This document shows, piece by piece, positions 27,114 to 35,444 of a stretch of DNA of 64,000 bases (the first letter of the stretch is position 1; each line of letters begins with the position of its first letter). The notes below the pieces were generated by a model. It did no database searches. It was not told the origin of the DNA and was given only the letters and a program-made list of their open reading frames with translations. Position numbers and translations under genes: made by a program. This DNA comes from DASUAS01 sp963720765 (lineage in GTDB: Bacteria > Actinomycetota > Acidimicrobiia > IMCC26256 > DASPTH01): assembly GCA_963720765.1 (NCBI GenBank), contig CAVRGS010000011.1, positions 438,114 through 502,113 on the forward strand. Reading direction: 5' to 3'.

Positions 27114-28169
27114 ATGCGGACTGTCGTCGCGCCTGGTCGCGTCAACCTCATGGGCGACCACACCGACTACAACGGCGGCTTCGTCCTGCCGTTCGCCATC
27201 GACCGCGCCTGCACGGTCCGGGTCGGCCCACCCACCGTGCACGGAGCGATCGCCGCCACGTCCCACCAGCTCGACGGGCGGGTCTCGGTGCCAGCAGACG
27301 GCAACGTCGACCCCTCGACGGTGGAACCCGCGTGGGGCCGGTTCGTCGCAGGAGCCGTGCGGGCGCTGACCGAACGCTCGGATCGCGGTGGCGCCCGGCG
27401 ACCTCGACATCGACACCACCGTGCCGGTCGGCTCGGGACTGTCGTCGAGCTCGGCGCTGGCGGTGGCGCTCACGCTCGCGCTCGGGGGCGACGTGCTGGA
27501 CCGGGTGGAGGCCGCCCGCGCCGCCTCCACCGCGGAGACCGCGGCGAGCGGCGTGCCCGGGGGGCTCATGGACCAACTTGCCTCCCTGTTCGGGCAGGCC
27601 GGGCACGCGCTGCTCATCGACTGTCGCAGCACCACCGTCACCCCGATCGCGATCCCCGCGTCGATCGCAGTGCTCGTCGTGCACTGCGGCGTGCCCCGCG
27701 CCCTCACAGGTTCGGAGTACGCGGCGCGCGCGCGCCGAGTGCGAGGCGGTCGCTGCGTCACTCGGTCTCGACGCGCTGCGCGACGCCACACGCCGAGCAG
27801 GTGCGCGACTCCCCGCGCGCGCGTCACGTCGTCGCCGAGAACGCCCGCGTGCTCCTCACGGCCGATGCCCTCCCCCGCGGCGACCTGTCCGTTCTGGGTC
27901 CGCTGCTGCTCGAGAGCCACGCCAGCCTGCGCGACGACTTCCGCGTGTCGACACCCGAGCTCGACACGCTCGTCGACGTGCTGACGACCAGCGGCGCGGC
28001 CGGTGCTCGGCTCACCGGCGCGGGCTTCGGCGGCTGCGTCGTCGCGCTCGCCCAGCGCAACCACGCCGACGACGTCCTCGCGAAGGCGACCCTCCGCTAC
28101 CGCGCGGCGACCGGCATCGAACCGACCGGGTTCGTGGCCCGGGCGGTCGACGGTGCGCGTGTGACCTGA
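27114..28169 (+). CDS. galK: Galactokinase (about three frameshifts)
   Basis: GHMP kinase that phosphorylates galactose at C1. The ATG at 27114 gives MRTVVAPGRVNLMGDHTDYN, the galactokinase signature (GRVNLxGxHTDYN). A frame change near 27385 leads to VPVGSGLSSSSALAVALTLA, the GHMP ATP loop. Two more changes, near 27735 and 27790, bracket EAVAASLGLDALRDATRR. The last part has RHVVAENARVLLTADAL and ARLTGAGFGGCVVAL, the third motif. About 350 residues. No galT or galE is adjacent. GLMDQLASLFGQAG supports a galactose-type sugar kinase. Confidence 0.9.
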   Translation: MRTVVAPGRVNLMGDHTDYNGGFVLPFAIDRACTVRVGPPTVHGAIAATSHQLDGRVSVPADGNVDPSTVEPAWGRFVAGAVRALTERSDRGGARRPRHRHHRAGRLGTVVELGAGGGAHARARGRRAGPGGGRPRRLHRGDRGERRARGAHGPTCLPVRAGRARAAHRLSQHHRHPDRDPRVDRSARRALRRAPRPHRFGVRGARAPSARRSLRHSVSTRCATPHAEQVRDSPRARHVVAENARVLLTADALPRGDLSVLGPLLLESHASLRDDFRVSTPELDTLVDVLTTSGAAGARLTGAGFGGCVVALAQRNHADDVLAKATLRYRAATGIEPTGFVARAVDGARVT

Positions 28170-28175
28170 GGCGAC

Positions 28176-28826
28176 CTACATCCGGCCGAGCAGCTCGGCC
28201 TTCTTGGCCTCGAACTCGGCTTCGGTGATGTGGCCCTGGTCGCGCAGACGCGCCAGCTGCTCGATCTGCTCGGGGACCCCGGCTCCGGTCTGGGCCGGCG
28301 CCACCACCGCCGGCGCCTGCTGCACCATCGCCACCGGCATGTTGCGGGCCTCCATCTGGCGGTAGATCTCGTGCTGCACGCCGTCGGGGTGGCGGATGAA
28401 GTCGAAGTGCGACTGGCCGTCCTTGCCCGCCGACTCGATGTCGAGGTCGCCGGCGCCGATGATGCGGTCGATGAGGCGCTGGTGGAAGTTGATGTTGTTG
28501 ATGCGCTCGAGCGGGATCTCGACGCCCCGCTTCGAGATCACGCCGCTGCGGTAGATGACGCGTCGGCTCGTGACCACGAAGTAGGTCATGCGCCACCCGA
28601 GGTACTTCAGCCCCAGCCACACCGCCCACGCGAGGGCGACCACCCCGACCACCAGGCGCAGCGAGCTCTCGGCCCAGCCGTCGCCGTCGAGCTGGCCCAA
28701 CACGAGGATGAGCACGATCGCCAGCGGGATGCCGGTGAGGATGTTGCGAGAGAAGTACCACCAGTGCGGGCGCAGGTCGAGCGCGACCGTCTCGCCTTCC
28801 TGGATCAGGTTGTCGGGGTACGCCAC
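28176..28826 (-). CDS. Membrane protein with bacterial PH domain and SHOCT tail
   Basis: A 216-residue protein. Two hydrophobic segments lie at about residues 30-45 (NILTGIPLAIVLILVLG) and 58-78 (LRLVVGVVALAWAVWLGLKY). They are followed by a bPH2-like domain: YFVVTSRRVIYRSGVISKRG and IPLERINNINFHQRLIDRII. The C-terminus is a SHOCT motif (IEQLARLRDQGHITEAEFEA), a short helical module found at many bacterial protein ends. Role unknown. It ends 6 bases from the galK stop, tail to tail. Confidence 0.85.
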   Translation of the reverse strand: MAYPDNLIQEGETVALDLRPHWWYFSRNILTGIPLAIVLILVLGQLDGDGWAESSLRLVVGVVALAWAVWLGLKYLGWRMTYFVVTSRRVIYRSGVISKRGVEIPLERINNINFHQRLIDRIIGAGDLDIESAGKDGQSHFDFIRHPDGVQHEIYRQMEARNMPVAMVQQAPAVVAPAQTGAGVPEQIEQLARLRDQGHITEAEFEAKKAELLGRM

Positions 28827-28904
28827 TGCGAGGGTCCATTCCGCTCCGGCGTCCCGGCCATCGGGCCACGCCTCCGCTGCATGTCCATGCCCGAGAGGCT
28901 AGGC

Positions 28905-29279
28905 CTACGCCCAGCCCATTTCGTGGAGGCGCGCGTCGTCCATCCCGAAGTAGTGGCCGACCTCGTGGAGGACCGTCACGCGCACCTGCGCGGCGAGGGC
29001 GTCGACATCCGGGGCGCGGCGCGACAGCGGCCCCTGGAAGATGGTGATGCGATCGGGTGAGACGCCGTTGTAGCTCAGCGGCCCACGCTTGGTGAGGGGC
29101 ACCCCCTCGTAGAGACCGAGCAACGTGCCCCGCGTGCCGATGCGCGCGAGCTGCGCCGGCGTCGGCCAGTCCTCGACCATCACCGCGACGTTCTCGAGCT
29201 CGGTCGCGAGCGCGTCGGGGATCTCGTCGAGCGCGTCGCCGACCATCCGTTCGAACTCCGATCGCGACACTTCGACCAC
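28905..29279 (-). CDS. Small zincin-like metallopeptidase
   Basis: A protein of about 124 residues with VTVLHEVGHYFGMDDARL at the C-terminus. HExxH is the zinc site and the later D/H may be the third ligand. The N-terminus SRSEFERMVGDALDEIP and the pair YNGVSPDRITIFQGPL match the short metallopeptidase family formerly DUF1025. The start is uncertain: GTG at 29279 (VVEVSRSEF) or 9 bases later. No signal peptide is seen, so it should be cytoplasmic. It is divergent from the T-poor leader and uvrD2. Confidence 0.85.
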   Translation of the reverse strand: MVEVSRSEFERMVGDALDEIPDALATELENVAVMVEDWPTPAQLARIGTRGTLLGLYEGVPLTKRGPLSYNGVSPDRITIFQGPLSRRAPDVDALAAQVRVTVLHEVGHYFGMDDARLHEMGWA

Positions 29280-29315
29280 GAGCGCAACGTATCCGCGGAC
29301 GCGCGGAAATTCTGC

Positions 29316-29344
29316 TTGCAATCGCGCGACCGCGTCGGTATGTT
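29316..29344 (+). promoter_or_regulatory. Sigma-70-type promoter ahead of the uvrD2 leader
   Basis: TTGCAA at 29316-29321 and TATGTT at 29339-29344 are separated by exactly 17 bases. This is the most AT-rich spot in the neighbourhood. Transcription would begin near 29351. The match is read by eye only. Confidence 0.5.
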
Positions 29345-29640
29345 GCGAGGGCCGGTGAACACCGGTCCGGTGCCGGGAAGGAACGGCCGGGAAGCACGGG
29401 CCCGTCGACGCAAGTCGGGGGGAACGAGCGGAACGGGCGGGAGAACCCGGAAGACGGATCGGAGCGGGATCCGGTGCGGTGAACGAGCGGAACGGGACCA
29501 CCCCCGGGAAGCGAGGGAACCGGAGGCCGACACCGAGGCCGAGCATCTGGGGCAACCCGGCGGCGAGGCACCGGAGGAGGTCGGCAGGAACGGCCCCGAG
29601 GAGATCCGAGCTGCTACGCAGCGGAGACTACTCGGGGCCT
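29345..29640 (+). other. T-poor, purine-rich leader or possible noncoding RNA before uvrD2
   Basis: From 29345 to 29580 the plus strand has only 11 T in 236 bases and is full of GGAA, GAAC and CGGGAA words. It starts with a perfect hairpin, CCGGTG-AA-CACCGG, at 29352-29365. It contains a 16-base direct repeat. All plus frames are open only because stops need T, and none has protein-like motifs. It does not match the conserved cores of RNase P RNA, tmRNA, SRP RNA or 6S RNA that I know. It lies between a good promoter and the uvrD2 start. It may be a long structured 5' leader or a small RNA. Confidence 0.4.
29422..29496 (+). repeat. 16-base direct repeat in the T-poor leader
   Basis: GAACGAGCGGAACGGG occurs at 29422-29437 and again at 29481-29496, 59 bases apart start to start. 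Both copies are exact. Confidence 0.9.
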
Positions 29641-29687
29641 TCTGCTGTTCCGGGCCCATTCGTGTCGTCGGCACGAGCGCCCTCGAC

Positions 29688-31757
29688 ATGCCTGTCACAC
29701 CCGAGCGGTACGGTGCCGAGGTGGACGCGCTCTTGGAGGGTCTCGACCCCACGCAACGCGACGCGGTCACGAGTCGCGCCGCGCCGTTGGCGATCCTCGC
29801 GGGCGCGGGCTCGGGCAAGACGCGCGTGCTCACGCGCCGGATCGCGTGGCAGTCGAGCGAGGAGCTCATCGACCCGGCGCACACGCTCGCGGTCACGTTC
29901 ACCCGCAAGGCCGCCGGCGAGCTCCGGGCGCGCCTGGCGCGCCTCGGGGTGCGGGAGTCGGTCACCGCGGGCACCTTCCACGCCATCGCCCTCGCCCAGT
30001 TGCGCCGCCGGGCCGACGAGCAGGGCCGCACCATGCCCGAGCTCCTCGATCGCAAGGTCCGCATCCTGATGCGCCTCCTCCCCAACCGGGGCGCGAGGCT
30101 GCGCTGGCCGCGGCCGAGATCGCCTCCGAGATCGAATGGGCCAAGGCCCGTCTGGTGAAGCCCGACGGCTACGAGACCGCGGTCACCCTCGCCGGGCGGG
30201 GCACGCCGCGTCCGCCCGCCGAGGTGGCGGCGATCTACGCGTCGTACGAGCGCGAGAAGCGCAAGCGCGGCCTGGTCGACTTCGACGACCTCATCTCCGG
30301 CTGCGCCGACGTGCTCGAGCGCGACGCCGAATTCGCCGCCGCGCAACGGTGGCGCTTCCGCCACCTCTTCGTCGACGAGTTCCAGGACGCCAGCGCGGCG
30401 CAGTTCCGGCTGCTGCGCGCCTGGCTGGGCGACCGCAGCGACCTGTGCGTGGTCGGCGATCCCGACCAGGCGATCTACGGATTCGCCGGCGCCGACGCGT
30501 CGTACCTCGGCGGATTTCGTCGCGTGTTCCCCGCGGAGCGCTTCCCCGACGTCGGGGTGGTGCAGCTCGGGAGCAACTACCGCTCGTCGCCGCAGGTCGT
30601 CGCCGCCGCCGAGCGCGGTCCTCGGACCGCCCGGGCGCCGTCGCCGCGAGGTGCACGCGGCCCGTCCCGACGGTCCCTTCCCCTCGTTCACCGAGTACGA
30701 CTCCGCCGATGCCGAAGCGCGCGGCGTCGCCCGCGCGTTGCGCGACGCGGAGAGCGCGCAGCTCCCGTGGTCGCGCATGGCCGTGCTCTACCGCGTCAAC
30801 GCGCAGTCGGCCCTGTTCGAGGAGGCGTTGACGCGCGCCGGCATCCCGTTCCGGGTGCGCGGCGGCGAGCGCTTCCTCGAACGCCCGGAGGTGCAGATCG
30901 CGCTCGACGCTCTACGCGCCGGCGCGCGTGAGGCACCGCACCGTCCGTTCGCCGAACACCTCACCGACATGTCGTCCGACGCCGATACCCTCGCCGAGGA
31001 GCGCCGCGAACACGTCGACGCCCTCGTGCGTCTCGGCCACGAGTACCTGGAGGCCGACGGCGGGCGCGGAAGCGTCGAGGGCTTCCTCGAGTTCCTGCAG
31101 ACGTCGTTGCGCGGCGACGACGCCGGCACCAGCGCCGGCAACGGTGTCGAACTGCTCACGTTCCACCGCGCCAAGGGCCTCGAGTTCGACACCGTGTTCG
31201 TCACCGGACTCGAGAAGGGGTTGGTGCCCATCTCGCACGCCAAGACGCCCGAGGCCATGGACGAGGAGCAGCGGCTCCTCTACGTCGCGCTCAGCCGTGC
31301 CGAACGCGGCCTGCACCTCACCTGGGCGCGGGAACGCACGGTGGGCGGCCGCCAAGCTCGTCGCACGCGCAGCAGCTGGGTCCAGCGGGTGGAAGACGTC
31401 GTGCATCCACCGGCACGAGGCGCCACGTCGCGCGAAGGCAGCGCGCGCGAGAGCATCTCCGACGCGCGCGATCGCGTCGCGCGAGCGAAGGGCGGGAGCT
31501 CGCGCACCAAGAACCCCGCCGACGTCGCCGAAACCGATGCGCCGCTCTACGAAGCGCTCGTCGACTGGCGGCTGCGGCTGTCGCGAGCCGCGAGCGCGCC
31601 CGCCTACGTGATCTTCCCCAACACCACGCTCGCCGCCATCGCCACCGCTCGCCCCCGCACGCCGAGGGCACTGCTCGACGTCCCCGGCGTGGGGCCGGTG
31701 AAGGCCGACCGCTACGGCGAAGCAGTGCTGGCGCTGGTGGCCGACCATTCACCATGA
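29688..31757 (+). CDS. uvrD2: SF1 DNA helicase UvrD2 with HRDC domain (two frameshifts)
   Basis: A 3'-5' helicase of the UvrD/PcrA class. The HRDC tail matches mycobacterial UvrD2. The ATG at 29688 gives MPVTPERYGAEVDALLEGL. Motifs in order: AILAGAGSGKTRVLTRRIA (I), HTLAVTFTRKAAGELRARL (Ia), HLFVDEFQDASAAQFRLLR (II), LCVVGDPDQAIYGFAGADA (III), LGSNYRSSPQVV (IV), LLTFHRAKGLEFDTVFVTG (V) and QRLLYVALSRAERGLHLTW (VI). The HRDC domain is at the end: YVIFPNTTLAAIATARP and LLDVPGVGPVKADRYGEAVL. A lost C near 30090 and an extra G near 30619 break the frame. The family is essential in mycobacteria. Confidence 0.94.
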
Positions 31758-31815
31758 CCCTGCTGGTTCACCCTTCCCCGTTGACGAACGGCGGGCGCGG
31801 GTCCACAGTGGACCG

Positions 31816-32151
31816 ATGGCGAGCCTGCCGCTCTTCCCTTCCGACGACGGCTGGCCGTACCCCGACGCCGCGTTCTCCGAGTTCGGCGCCTCGCAGCTCG
31901 GGGCCTTCGAGCAGGTCGCCGACGACGACGTCGATCTCGACCTTCTGGAACTGCGCGTCGACCCCCACGCCTACTCCGACCTCACCGAGCTCGAGTACTT
32001 CGCGGTGTCGTGGCGCTACGGCGTCGGCAACCGGTGCGCGCCGCACTCGATGAAGGAGCTCGCCGCGGAGCTCGGGTGCAACCACGCCGAAGCTCGCGAC
32101 CTGCTCGGCGGCGCGCTCGACAAGCTGCGGCAACGTCTGCTCACCCAGTAG
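31816..32151 (+). CDS. Sigma-factor region-4-like helix-turn-helix protein
   Basis: A 111-residue protein. The first 55 residues are acidic and Phe/Asp-rich (VADDDVDLDLLELRVDPHAY). The C-terminus reads LTELEYFAVSWRYG and then SMKELAAELGCNHAEARDLL and GALDKLRQRLL. This is the pattern of sigma-70 region 4: L-x-x-xE-x-x-V-x-x-x-RYG, a helix-turn-helix, and A-L-xKLR. No region 2 is present, so it is not a complete sigma factor. It may bind DNA as a regulator or bind RNA polymerase. It lies 58 bases after uvrD2 on the same strand. Confidence 0.7.
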   Translation: MASLPLFPSDDGWPYPDAAFSEFGASQLGAFEQVADDDVDLDLLELRVDPHAYSDLTELEYFAVSWRYGVGNRCAPHSMKELAAELGCNHAEARDLLGGALDKLRQRLLTQ

Positions 32152-32181
32152 CTCGGGTGGGGCCCGGTGCGGGCAGGGCGG

Positions 32182-33114
32182 TCAGGCAGGAAGCGAGAGG
32201 ATCTTCCCCGCGTCGTGCAGGACCTCGAGCGAGCGTTCCCACCCGGCGCGCTCGACGTCGTTCATCACCGGCCACAACGGCGCGCTGGCGCCGTCGGGCC
32301 CGAGGATGCACGGGAGGCTCGCACACACGCCGTCGGCGACGCGCACCGACACCGGGATGATGAAGCCCTGCTCGCGGCCGATGCAACGGATGAGACCGCC
32401 GACGGCGAGGCCGATGCCGTGGCGGGGCGAGCCCTTCAGCTCGCGCACGCGGTAGGCCGCCTTGCGCACGTCCTCCTCGATGGCAGCGAACCACTCGTCG
32501 GTGAGCGCCATGTCGTGCTGGTCCGCGAACTCGGCGAGCGGAAGCGCGCCGATGGTCGCACTGCTGAACAAGAACACCGACGAATCGCCGTGCTCGCCGA
32601 TCACCCATGCGTGGATGCTGCGCGGATGCACGCCGCACTCCTTCGCCAACTTCTCCTCGAAGCGCAGCGTGTCGAGCGAGGTGCCCGAGCCCATCACCGA
32701 GACGGACCGATCGTGCCAGCGGCGCACGAGGTACTCGGTGAGGATGTCGAGTGGGTTGGTGACGACGATGACGACACGCGGCAGGCCGCCCGCCTCCATC
32801 GCATCCGCGGTGTGCTCCATGATCTCGACGTTGGCCTCGAGCACGTCGAGGCGGGTCCCACCCGGCTGGACGTGCGCGCCCACGGTGACGATGGTGACGT
32901 CCTCGGGCTCGAACTCGTCATAGCTGCGGCCGCGGATCTCGGCCGTCGGGAGCAACGGCAGCGCATGCAGGTAGTCGAGCGCCTCGCCCCGCGCCCGGAT
33001 GCCGGTGCGGTCGTAGAGCGTGATGCGCCCGGCGAGGCCCTGCATGATGAGCGCGCCGGCGGTGGCGATACCCACGCCCCCCGCTCCGACGATCCCGACC
33101 CGCAGCCCCGCCAT
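32182..33114 (-). CDS. Lactate/malate dehydrogenase-family NAD-dependent 2-hydroxyacid dehydrogenase
   Basis: A 310-residue intact protein. The Rossmann motif is VGIVGAGGVGIATAGAL, with D35 (LYDRTG) ready to bind the NAD ribose. Catalytic residues are in place by LDH numbering: R88 (R109), N120 (VVTNPLDIL, N140), D148 and R151 (SLDTLRFEE, D168/R171) and H175 (IGEHGDSS, H195). The specificity position 102 falls on V82 in GAHVQPGGTRLD. LDH has Gln there and MDH has Arg, so the substrate is likely a larger or non-carboxylate 2-oxo acid. Isolated, convergent with the sigma-like gene. Confidence 0.88.
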   Translation of the reverse strand: MAGLRVGIVGAGGVGIATAGALIMQGLAGRITLYDRTGIRARGEALDYLHALPLLPTAEIRGRSYDEFEPEDVTIVTVGAHVQPGGTRLDVLEANVEIMEHTADAMEAGGLPRVVIVVTNPLDILTEYLVRRWHDRSVSVMGSGTSLDTLRFEEKLAKECGVHPRSIHAWVIGEHGDSSVFLFSSATIGALPLAEFADQHDMALTDEWFAAIEEDVRKAAYRVRELKGSPRHGIGLAVGGLIRCIGREQGFIIPVSVRVADGVCASLPCILGPDGASAPLWPVMNDVERAGWERSLEVLHDAGKILSLPA

Positions 33115-33167
33115 ACGAGCGTGAGCCTACGTACACTCCTCGGCGCGGGAAGGCATCGGGGGACGAC

Positions 33168-34142
33168 ATGAAGGTCATGGTGACCGGCGGTACGGGCTTC
33201 GTGGGTGGGCACGTCGTCCAGGCGTTGCTCGACGCGGGACACGAGCCCCGATTGCTCGTGCGCGACCCGGCGAAGCTCGAGCGTCTCGGCGCCATGTTCC
33301 GCTTCGACGTCGGCCGAGTCGAGGCGGTGACCGGCGACATCCTCGATCGCGCGTCGGTCGACGCGACGCTCGAGGGCTGCGACGCGTGCGTCCACGCGGC
33401 CGCGTTCACGTCGCTCACGCCGGAGGAGATGCCCAAGGCGCTCGAGGTCAATGCGCCTGGTGCCCGCATCGTGCTCGACGCGGCGATCGAGCGCGGGTGC
33501 GATCCGGTGGTGTCGGTGTCGTCGATGTCGGTGATCTTCCCGCCGAGCGGCGACCGGCTCTCGGCGAACGATCCGGTGCACACCGGCGGCGCCCCGTACC
33601 TGGCGTCGAAGGCCGATGCCGAACTGCACGCGCGAGCGCGCCAGGACGCGGGTGCGCCCATCGTCACCCTGTATCCCGCCGGCGTCACCGGACCCCTCGA
33701 CCTGGGCGTCAACGTCACCGAGGGGATCTTCGCCCAGACGCTCGCCACCGAATACCTGCTCGTCGCCGAGAGCGGCGGCAACCTCTACGTCGACGTGCGC
33801 GACCTCGCCACGACCATCGTGGCGTTGCTCGTGTCGGGGCTCGGTCCGCGCCGCTACATGGCCGGCGGGGTGTTCCTGACCTGGGACGAGTACGCCGACC
33901 TGGTCGACGCCGTGACCGGACTCGTGCACACGCGCGTGCCGTCGACCCGCGCCGAGCTCGAGCAGCAGATCGAACCGGAAGCGGTCGAGATCATGTTGGG
34001 CATCGTGCCGCCCGACGACGACGACCTCCACCGCGACACCGGCATCGAGTGGCGACCGATCGCCGACACGCTGCGCGACACGATCTCGTGGATGCTGCAG
34101 CACGGGCGCCTCGATCCGCGGTGGGCGCCGGCGCTCGTCTGA
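33168..34142 (+). CDS. Extended short-chain dehydrogenase/epimerase family protein
   Basis: A 324-residue NAD(P)-dependent protein. The N-terminal GGTGFVGGHVVQALL is the extended-SDR glycine motif. The active site is APYLASKADAELHARAR (YxxxK) with SVSSMSV before it. The C-terminal half binds the substrate and is not specific. LYPAGVTGPLDLGVNV resembles the dihydroflavonol-reductase/epimerase class (YPxxVxGP). The exact substrate is unknown. The start is 53 bases from the dehydrogenase start, head to head. The AhpD-like gene follows on the same strand. Confidence 0.9.
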   Translation: MKVMVTGGTGFVGGHVVQALLDAGHEPRLLVRDPAKLERLGAMFRFDVGRVEAVTGDILDRASVDATLEGCDACVHAAAFTSLTPEEMPKALEVNAPGARIVLDAAIERGCDPVVSVSSMSVIFPPSGDRLSANDPVHTGGAPYLASKADAELHARARQDAGAPIVTLYPAGVTGPLDLGVNVTEGIFAQTLATEYLLVAESGGNLYVDVRDLATTIVALLVSGLGPRRYMAGGVFLTWDEYADLVDAVTGLVHTRVPSTRAELEQQIEPEAVEIMLGIVPPDDDDLHRDTGIEWRPIADTLRDTISWMLQHGRLDPRWAPALV

Positions 34143-34186
34143 GCATCGCCGAGCACGGGCTCGCGAGCCGGTCGTACACTCCCTCA

Positions 34187-34675
34187 GTGGCCCGCATCGA
34201 GATCCCCGACGGTCCTGGCGCCCCGGGGCGCCGCGTGTTCGGTCTGCGCCCCGAGATGGCGGGCACGGTGACCGAGATGATCGACGCGGTCTACCACCGC
34301 AGCGAGCTGCCCGCGACCGAGCGCGAGGTGGCGCGGCTGCGAGTCGCACAGCTCAACGACTGCTCGGCATGCTCGACGGCCCGCGCGCAGTCGATGCTCG
34401 ACGCGGGCGTGACCGACGACGAGTACGGCCACCTCGACCAGTGGCGCACGTGGCCCGGATACTCCGAACGCCAGCGGCTGGCGATCGAGTACGCAGAGCG
34501 CTTCACCGTCGACCACCAGGGCCTCGACGACGCGTTCTACGCGCGCCTGCACGCGCAGTTCACCGACGCCGAGATCCTCGACCTCTCGCTGTGCCTCGCG
34601 ATCTGGCTCGGCCTCGGTCGGGTGCTCGCGGTGCTGCAGGTGGAGCAGCGCACCGGCGTGATGTCCGACCTCTAG
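34187..34675 (+). CDS. Carboxymuconolactone decarboxylase/AhpD-like protein
   Basis: A 162-residue alpha-helical protein with the AhpD-type active-site motif LNDCSACSTARAQSMLDAGV: CxxC followed by a polar face. The CxxC pair is used in peroxidase-linked disulfide relay in AhpD, or is a remnant in decarboxylases. The GTG at 34187 gives VARIEIPDGPGAPGRRVFGL. WPGYSERQRLAIEYAERFT is the usual second helix. The C-terminus ends EQRTGVMSDL. It stands 44 bases after the SDR. No ahpC is adjacent. Thiol-dependent antioxidant activity is plausible but not shown. Confidence 0.85.
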   Translation: MARIEIPDGPGAPGRRVFGLRPEMAGTVTEMIDAVYHRSELPATEREVARLRVAQLNDCSACSTARAQSMLDAGVTDDEYGHLDQWRTWPGYSERQRLAIEYAERFTVDHQGLDDAFYARLHAQFTDAEILDLSLCLAIWLGLGRVLAVLQVEQRTGVMSDL

Positions 34676-34755
34676 CAGCCCGGCATCGCGAATTCGCGTT
34701 GTCGACGGGACCTTCGTCCCTGGTCGTTGCGCGGCGACGCGGGCATGGTCGAAGC

Positions 34756-34956
34756 ATGAACGACACGCCGATCATGTCCCCTGCTGGCCGCGCCACGGCC
34801 CTCTTCGTCGCCGATCCCGCGCCGATGCTGCGGTGCTCGCACTGCGGTTCGGAGATCACCGACGACGACGCCGACTGCCCGACGTGCACGACACCCCTCG
34901 ACTGGGGCGCGTCGCGCAAGGCGCTGGACGCGTGGGCGGCGAGCACCACCGACTGA
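34756..34956 (+). CDS. Small zinc-ribbon protein, unknown function
   Basis: A 66-residue frame starting at the ATG at 34756. It has MLRCSHCGSEITDDDADCPT and CTTPLDWG: CxxC and CxxC, 11 residues apart, the pattern of a zinc ribbon. The rest is polar. No partner is apparent. The Cys pairs make it more than a random frame, but the evidence is thin. Confidence 0.55.
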   Translation: MNDTPIMSPAGRATALFVADPAPMLRCSHCGSEITDDDADCPTCTTPLDWGASRKALDAWAASTTD

Positions 34957-35444
34957 TCCTCGACGTCCACCGCCGCAGCCGCTCTCGGTTTGCGCTCACA
35001 CCGGGCTGTCGCACCGGCCGCAACGACGTCGCTGCGACCCTCGACGACGCCCTCGAACGCGGCGCGCTGGCGTACCTGGCCAACTTCCCCGGCACCACCG
35101 CGGCCCGCGCCGGGACCGCCTCCGAATCCGCGACGCCTCGGCGACGAGAAGACGGGCCACCTCGTGGCACAGGGTTCGTCCACGACCCACGACGAGCTCA
35201 TCGTCTGCGCCACCGAACATCTCGGCCCGACGGTCCTGGCGGAGCCATCGCAGTGACCGACGTGTCCGCACCCATCGTCGTTGCGTCTGATCCTGGAGGG
35301 CTTCCCGGAGGCGTGGGAGGCACCGACGTCTCGCACGCGCTGCCGCGCGGCGGGGCTGCGGCGACATCGCCGGCTTCGTCCTGACGTTCGCCCCGTGACC
35401 GCCTCCGAGGCGACGCGGACCGTCCGAGGGGCCACACTCTGTCG
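34957..35444. other. 488-base stretch, probable decayed or badly shifted gene
   Basis: Between the zinc-ribbon gene and pit no full gene can be read. Protein-like pieces occur in three plus frames: NDVAATLDDALERGALAYLA near 35020-35090, GDEKTGHLVAQGSSTTHDEL to a TGA at 35254-35256, and SAPIVVASDPGG near 35265-35300. They could be parts of one gene broken by indels or by decay. I do not recognise a family from them. Confidence 0.35.

Noticed and set aside
29316..29687. N-terminal extension of UvrD2 through the T-poor stretch
   Set aside because: The frame is open only because T is scarce. Its Arg/Glu/Gly-rich translation has no family match, and the helicase start MPVTPERYG is well formed.
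34687..34698. Perfect 12-base palindrome CGCGAATTCGCG after the AhpD-like gene
   Set aside because: A short palindrome of this size can arise by chance in 64 kb, and nothing nearby gives it a role.
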